Positions 61,441-64,000 of a stretch of DNA of 64,000 bases are shown one piece after another. Both the position numbers and the translations under genes were made by a program. The stretch covers positions 85,675,654 to 85,739,653 of the forward strand of contig CM068367.1 in assembly GCA_034769895.1 (NCBI GenBank), read 5' to 3'. The DNA comes from Magicicada septendecula. Taxonomy: Eukaryota > Arthropoda > Insecta > Hemiptera > Cicadidae. The first letter of the stretch is position 1, and each line of letters opens with the position of its first letter. Under the pieces are notes generated by a model. It was not told where the DNA came from. It worked only from the letters and a program-made list of their open reading frames with translations, and did not search any database.

Positions 61441-64000
61441 AATTATAATTTTATTGCCTGGCATCAAAATTATTTTATTTTTAACAATTACCATTGTTTG
61501 AAAAAGTTTAAATGAATTTTCAAGTACTTTACTCTTGTTAAAACGTAAAAGGTTGCCGGTAAACTACCCCTTCCCCTTACCCGATCTTCACCACAATCGG
61601 AAGGCCTCGAGTCCTCTACAATTCAGTGACGTATGCAAGAAATTATTTGATTCTGTTTCAATTTGCGGCAGTTATCGTTTGCCATAGAAAATACGCTTGC
61701 ATGCAGGTAAACTACCCCTTCCCCTCAACCGATCTTCACCAAAAACAATAGGTCTTGAGTACTCTACAAATCATGGCTGTATGCAAAACATTATTTGATT
61801 CTGTTTGAATTTGCGGCTGTTATCGTTTGCCATAGAAAATACCCTTGATAAAAAAACGCTGCAGGTAAACTACCCCTTTCCCTTAACCGATCTTCACCAA
61901 AAACAACAGATCTTGAGAACTCTGCAATTTAGGGCTGTATGCAAATAATCTTTTGATTCTGTTTGAATTTGCGGCTGTTATCGTTTGCCATAGGAAATAC
62001 CCTTGTTAAAACATAAAACGTTACAGGTAAACTACCCCTTTCACTTAACCGATCTTTACCAAAAACAATAGGTCTTGAGAACTCTACAATTCAGGGCTGT
62101 ATGCGACACATTATTTGTTTCTGTTTGAATTTGCGGCTGTTATCGTTTGCCAAAAAAAAAATTTTCCCTTGATAAAAAAAAACCGTTGCAGGTAAACTAC
62201 CCCTTTCCCTCAACCGATCTTCACCAAAAAATATCGGTATGGCGAACCATACATGACTTCCATGTTCTAAGATTTATATTTAAAAGCATATTCGAAATGA
62301 AATATTTCCATAGAAACTACTTCTTTCTATTGCTTCAGCCTTAACCACAGTACTTTGGTCACTAACGTATACCACCTCACTTTTTCGCACTCGATTTTCA
62401 CTGATGATGGAAGTCGATGGCACTGCCGAAACATCTGGTTTTCCAGAAAACATTGGACTACGGCTAAACAGCCCGGGAAGGAATTTTAACAAAAACTACT
62501 TCTTTGTTGCCGATAACGTAATACACATATAAAATTTTCACCCCTCCCTCTTCAACTATAATTTTCATTAATAGAAAATTACCCCCACCCCGTTCAACTA
62601 GCCTCTTCATTTATAGATATATCATCTACGTTTCTGCAGTGGATTATTATGAGCTTCTTATCAGGATACTTTGTTTATCAAAATTATGTATTTTACTCTT
62701 GTTAAAACACAAAACGTTGCAGGTAAAATACCCCTTTATCTCCACCGATCTTCACCAAAATCAATAGGCCTTCAATCCTCTACAATTCAGGGATGCATGC
62801 AAAAAAATATTTGATTCTGTTTGAATGTGCGGCAGTTATCGTTCATCATGTAAACATTTCTCTTGGTTCAACATAAAATATTGCTGGTAAACTACCCCTT
62901 TCCCTTAACCGATCTTCACCAAAATCAACAGTCCTTGAGCACTCTACAACTCAGGCAAGTGTGCAAAAAATTATTAGATTCTCTTTGAATTTTCGGCAGT
63001 TATCGTTCGTCATAAAAAAATTACCTTTTTTAAAACATAAAACGTTGCTGATAAACTACCCCTTTCCCTTAACCGATCTTCAACAAACCTTGAGTTCTCT
63101 TTAGTTGAAAAAGGTATGCAAAAACGTAGTTGATTCTGTTTGAATTTACGGCAGTTATCGTTCGTCATATAAACAATTACCCTTGTTGAAACATAAAATG
63201 TTGCAGGTAAACTACCCCTTTCCCTTAACCGATCTTCACCAACACCAATAGGTATTGATAACTCTACAAAACAGGGCTGTATGCAAAACATCATTTGATT
63301 CTGTTTGAATTTGCGGCTGTTATCGTTTGCCATAGAAAAATATCGGTATGGAGAACCATACATGACTTCCATATTCTAAGATTTATATTTAAAATCATTT
63401 TCAGCCAAACAGCCAGGATGTGTCTTACCTGCCTTTTTATTGCTGTATTAAATGAAAAATATTATATTACATTAAAATGAAAAAATTATAATTTTATTGC
63501 CTGGCAACAAAATTATTTTATTTTTAACAATTACCATTGTTTCAAAAAGTTTAAATAAATTTTCAAGTACTTTACTCTTGTTAAAACGTAAAAGGTTGCA
63601 GGTAAACTACCCCTTCCCCTTAACCGATCTTCACCAAAATCGAAAGTCATTGAGACCTCTACAATTCAGGGACGTATGCAAAAAATTATTTGATTCTGTT
63701 TGAATTTGCGGCTGTTATCGTTTGCCATATAAAATACGCTTGATAAAAAACGTTGCAGGTAAACTACCCCTTCCCCTTAACCGATCTTCACCAAAAACAA
63801 AAGGTCTTGAGTACTCTACAAATCAGGGCTGTATGCAAAACATTATTTGATTCTGTTTGAATTTGCGGCTGTTATCGTTTGCCATAGAAAATACCCTTGT
63901 TAAAAAAACGTTGCAGGTAAACTACCCCTTTCCCTCAACCGATCTTCACCAAAAACAATAGGTCTTGAGAACTCTATAATTTAGGGCTGTATGCAAATAA
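61441..64000 (+). repeat. R-family tandem array, runs off window end
   Basis: ~158-bp repeats (ggtaaactacccctttccc, aaccgatcttcaccaaaa, gattctgtttgaatttgcgg) at about 61557, 61707, 61864, 62024, 62192; a core with hairpin 62238-62253; repeats at 62720, 62889, 63049, 63208; hairpin 63346-63361; repeats at 63601, 63757, 63914. Hairpin-to-hairpin spacing is 1,108 bp, matching the 1,117-bp unit at 15989-17105. No ORF. Class undecided: Helentron-like or PLE-derived. Confidence 0.78.

Overview
This is a eukaryotic, AT-rich, intron-containing nuclear window, almost certainly from an insect or another arthropod. One host gene is present: the cohesin ATPase subunit SMC3, on the + strand. Thirteen consecutive coding exons lie between 10669 and 37643. 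They join in frame from the start of the head domain through the Walker A P-loop and the acetylated lysine pair, along the first coiled-coil arm, to the edge of the hinge. The exon for the first ~5 residues is not visible upstream, and no exon for the rest of the hinge, second arm and C-terminal head is recognisable after 37643. The next intron therefore seems to exceed 26 kb.

Nearly everything else is mobile DNA, much of it nested. Region 1.2-9.3 kb is a decayed PIF/Harbinger transposon whose two genes (MADF-type DNA-binding protein on +, DDE transposase on -) are interleaved, each having an exon inside the other's intron. A Penelope-like element (PLE-1) inserted into the MADF exon as a head-to-head inverted pair, and a second family (PLE-2), also a head-to-head pair, inserted into PLE-1. 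One PLE-1 copy keeps a 490-codon ORF with RT and GIY-YIG domains. All four ends carry hammerhead-ribozyme-like motifs. A third PLE lies at 20.8-22.2 kb. SMC3 introns also hold LINE tails, a repeat family with ~160-bp units inside ~1.1-kb units (14-20 kb and again 59.6-64 kb), a pogo-like MITE, microsatellites and an LTR element (27.6-35.1 kb).

The most notable material is a set of non-autonomous LTR retrotransposons: E1 at 27.9-35.1 kb on +; A at 39-43.6 kb, D at 53.2-53.9 kb and B at 54.6-59.4 kb on -; and a more distant one, C, at 43.7-50.4 kb on -. They encode only a coiled-coil Gag-like protein. E1, A and B share a C-terminal DDGG-type ending, a stem-loop with a UUCG tetraloop directly before the polypurine tract, and a second hairpin in the noncoding interior. 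Stem differences between families are mostly compensatory, which points to conserved RNA structure. E1 keeps a 3' scrap of integrase, so it probably arose by deletion from a gypsy-type parent.

From 38 to 64 kb the nesting order is: element A, cut by a Helitron 3' end; element C inserted in that Helitron (4-bp target duplication ATAT); a 144-bp tandem array; Gag fragment D cut by a mariner; element B; then the 1.1-kb-unit repeat family. Differences between LTR copies fall largely at CpG sites, suggesting germline DNA methylation of transposons, which fits a hemimetabolous insect better than a fly. The species cannot be named from this sequence alone.
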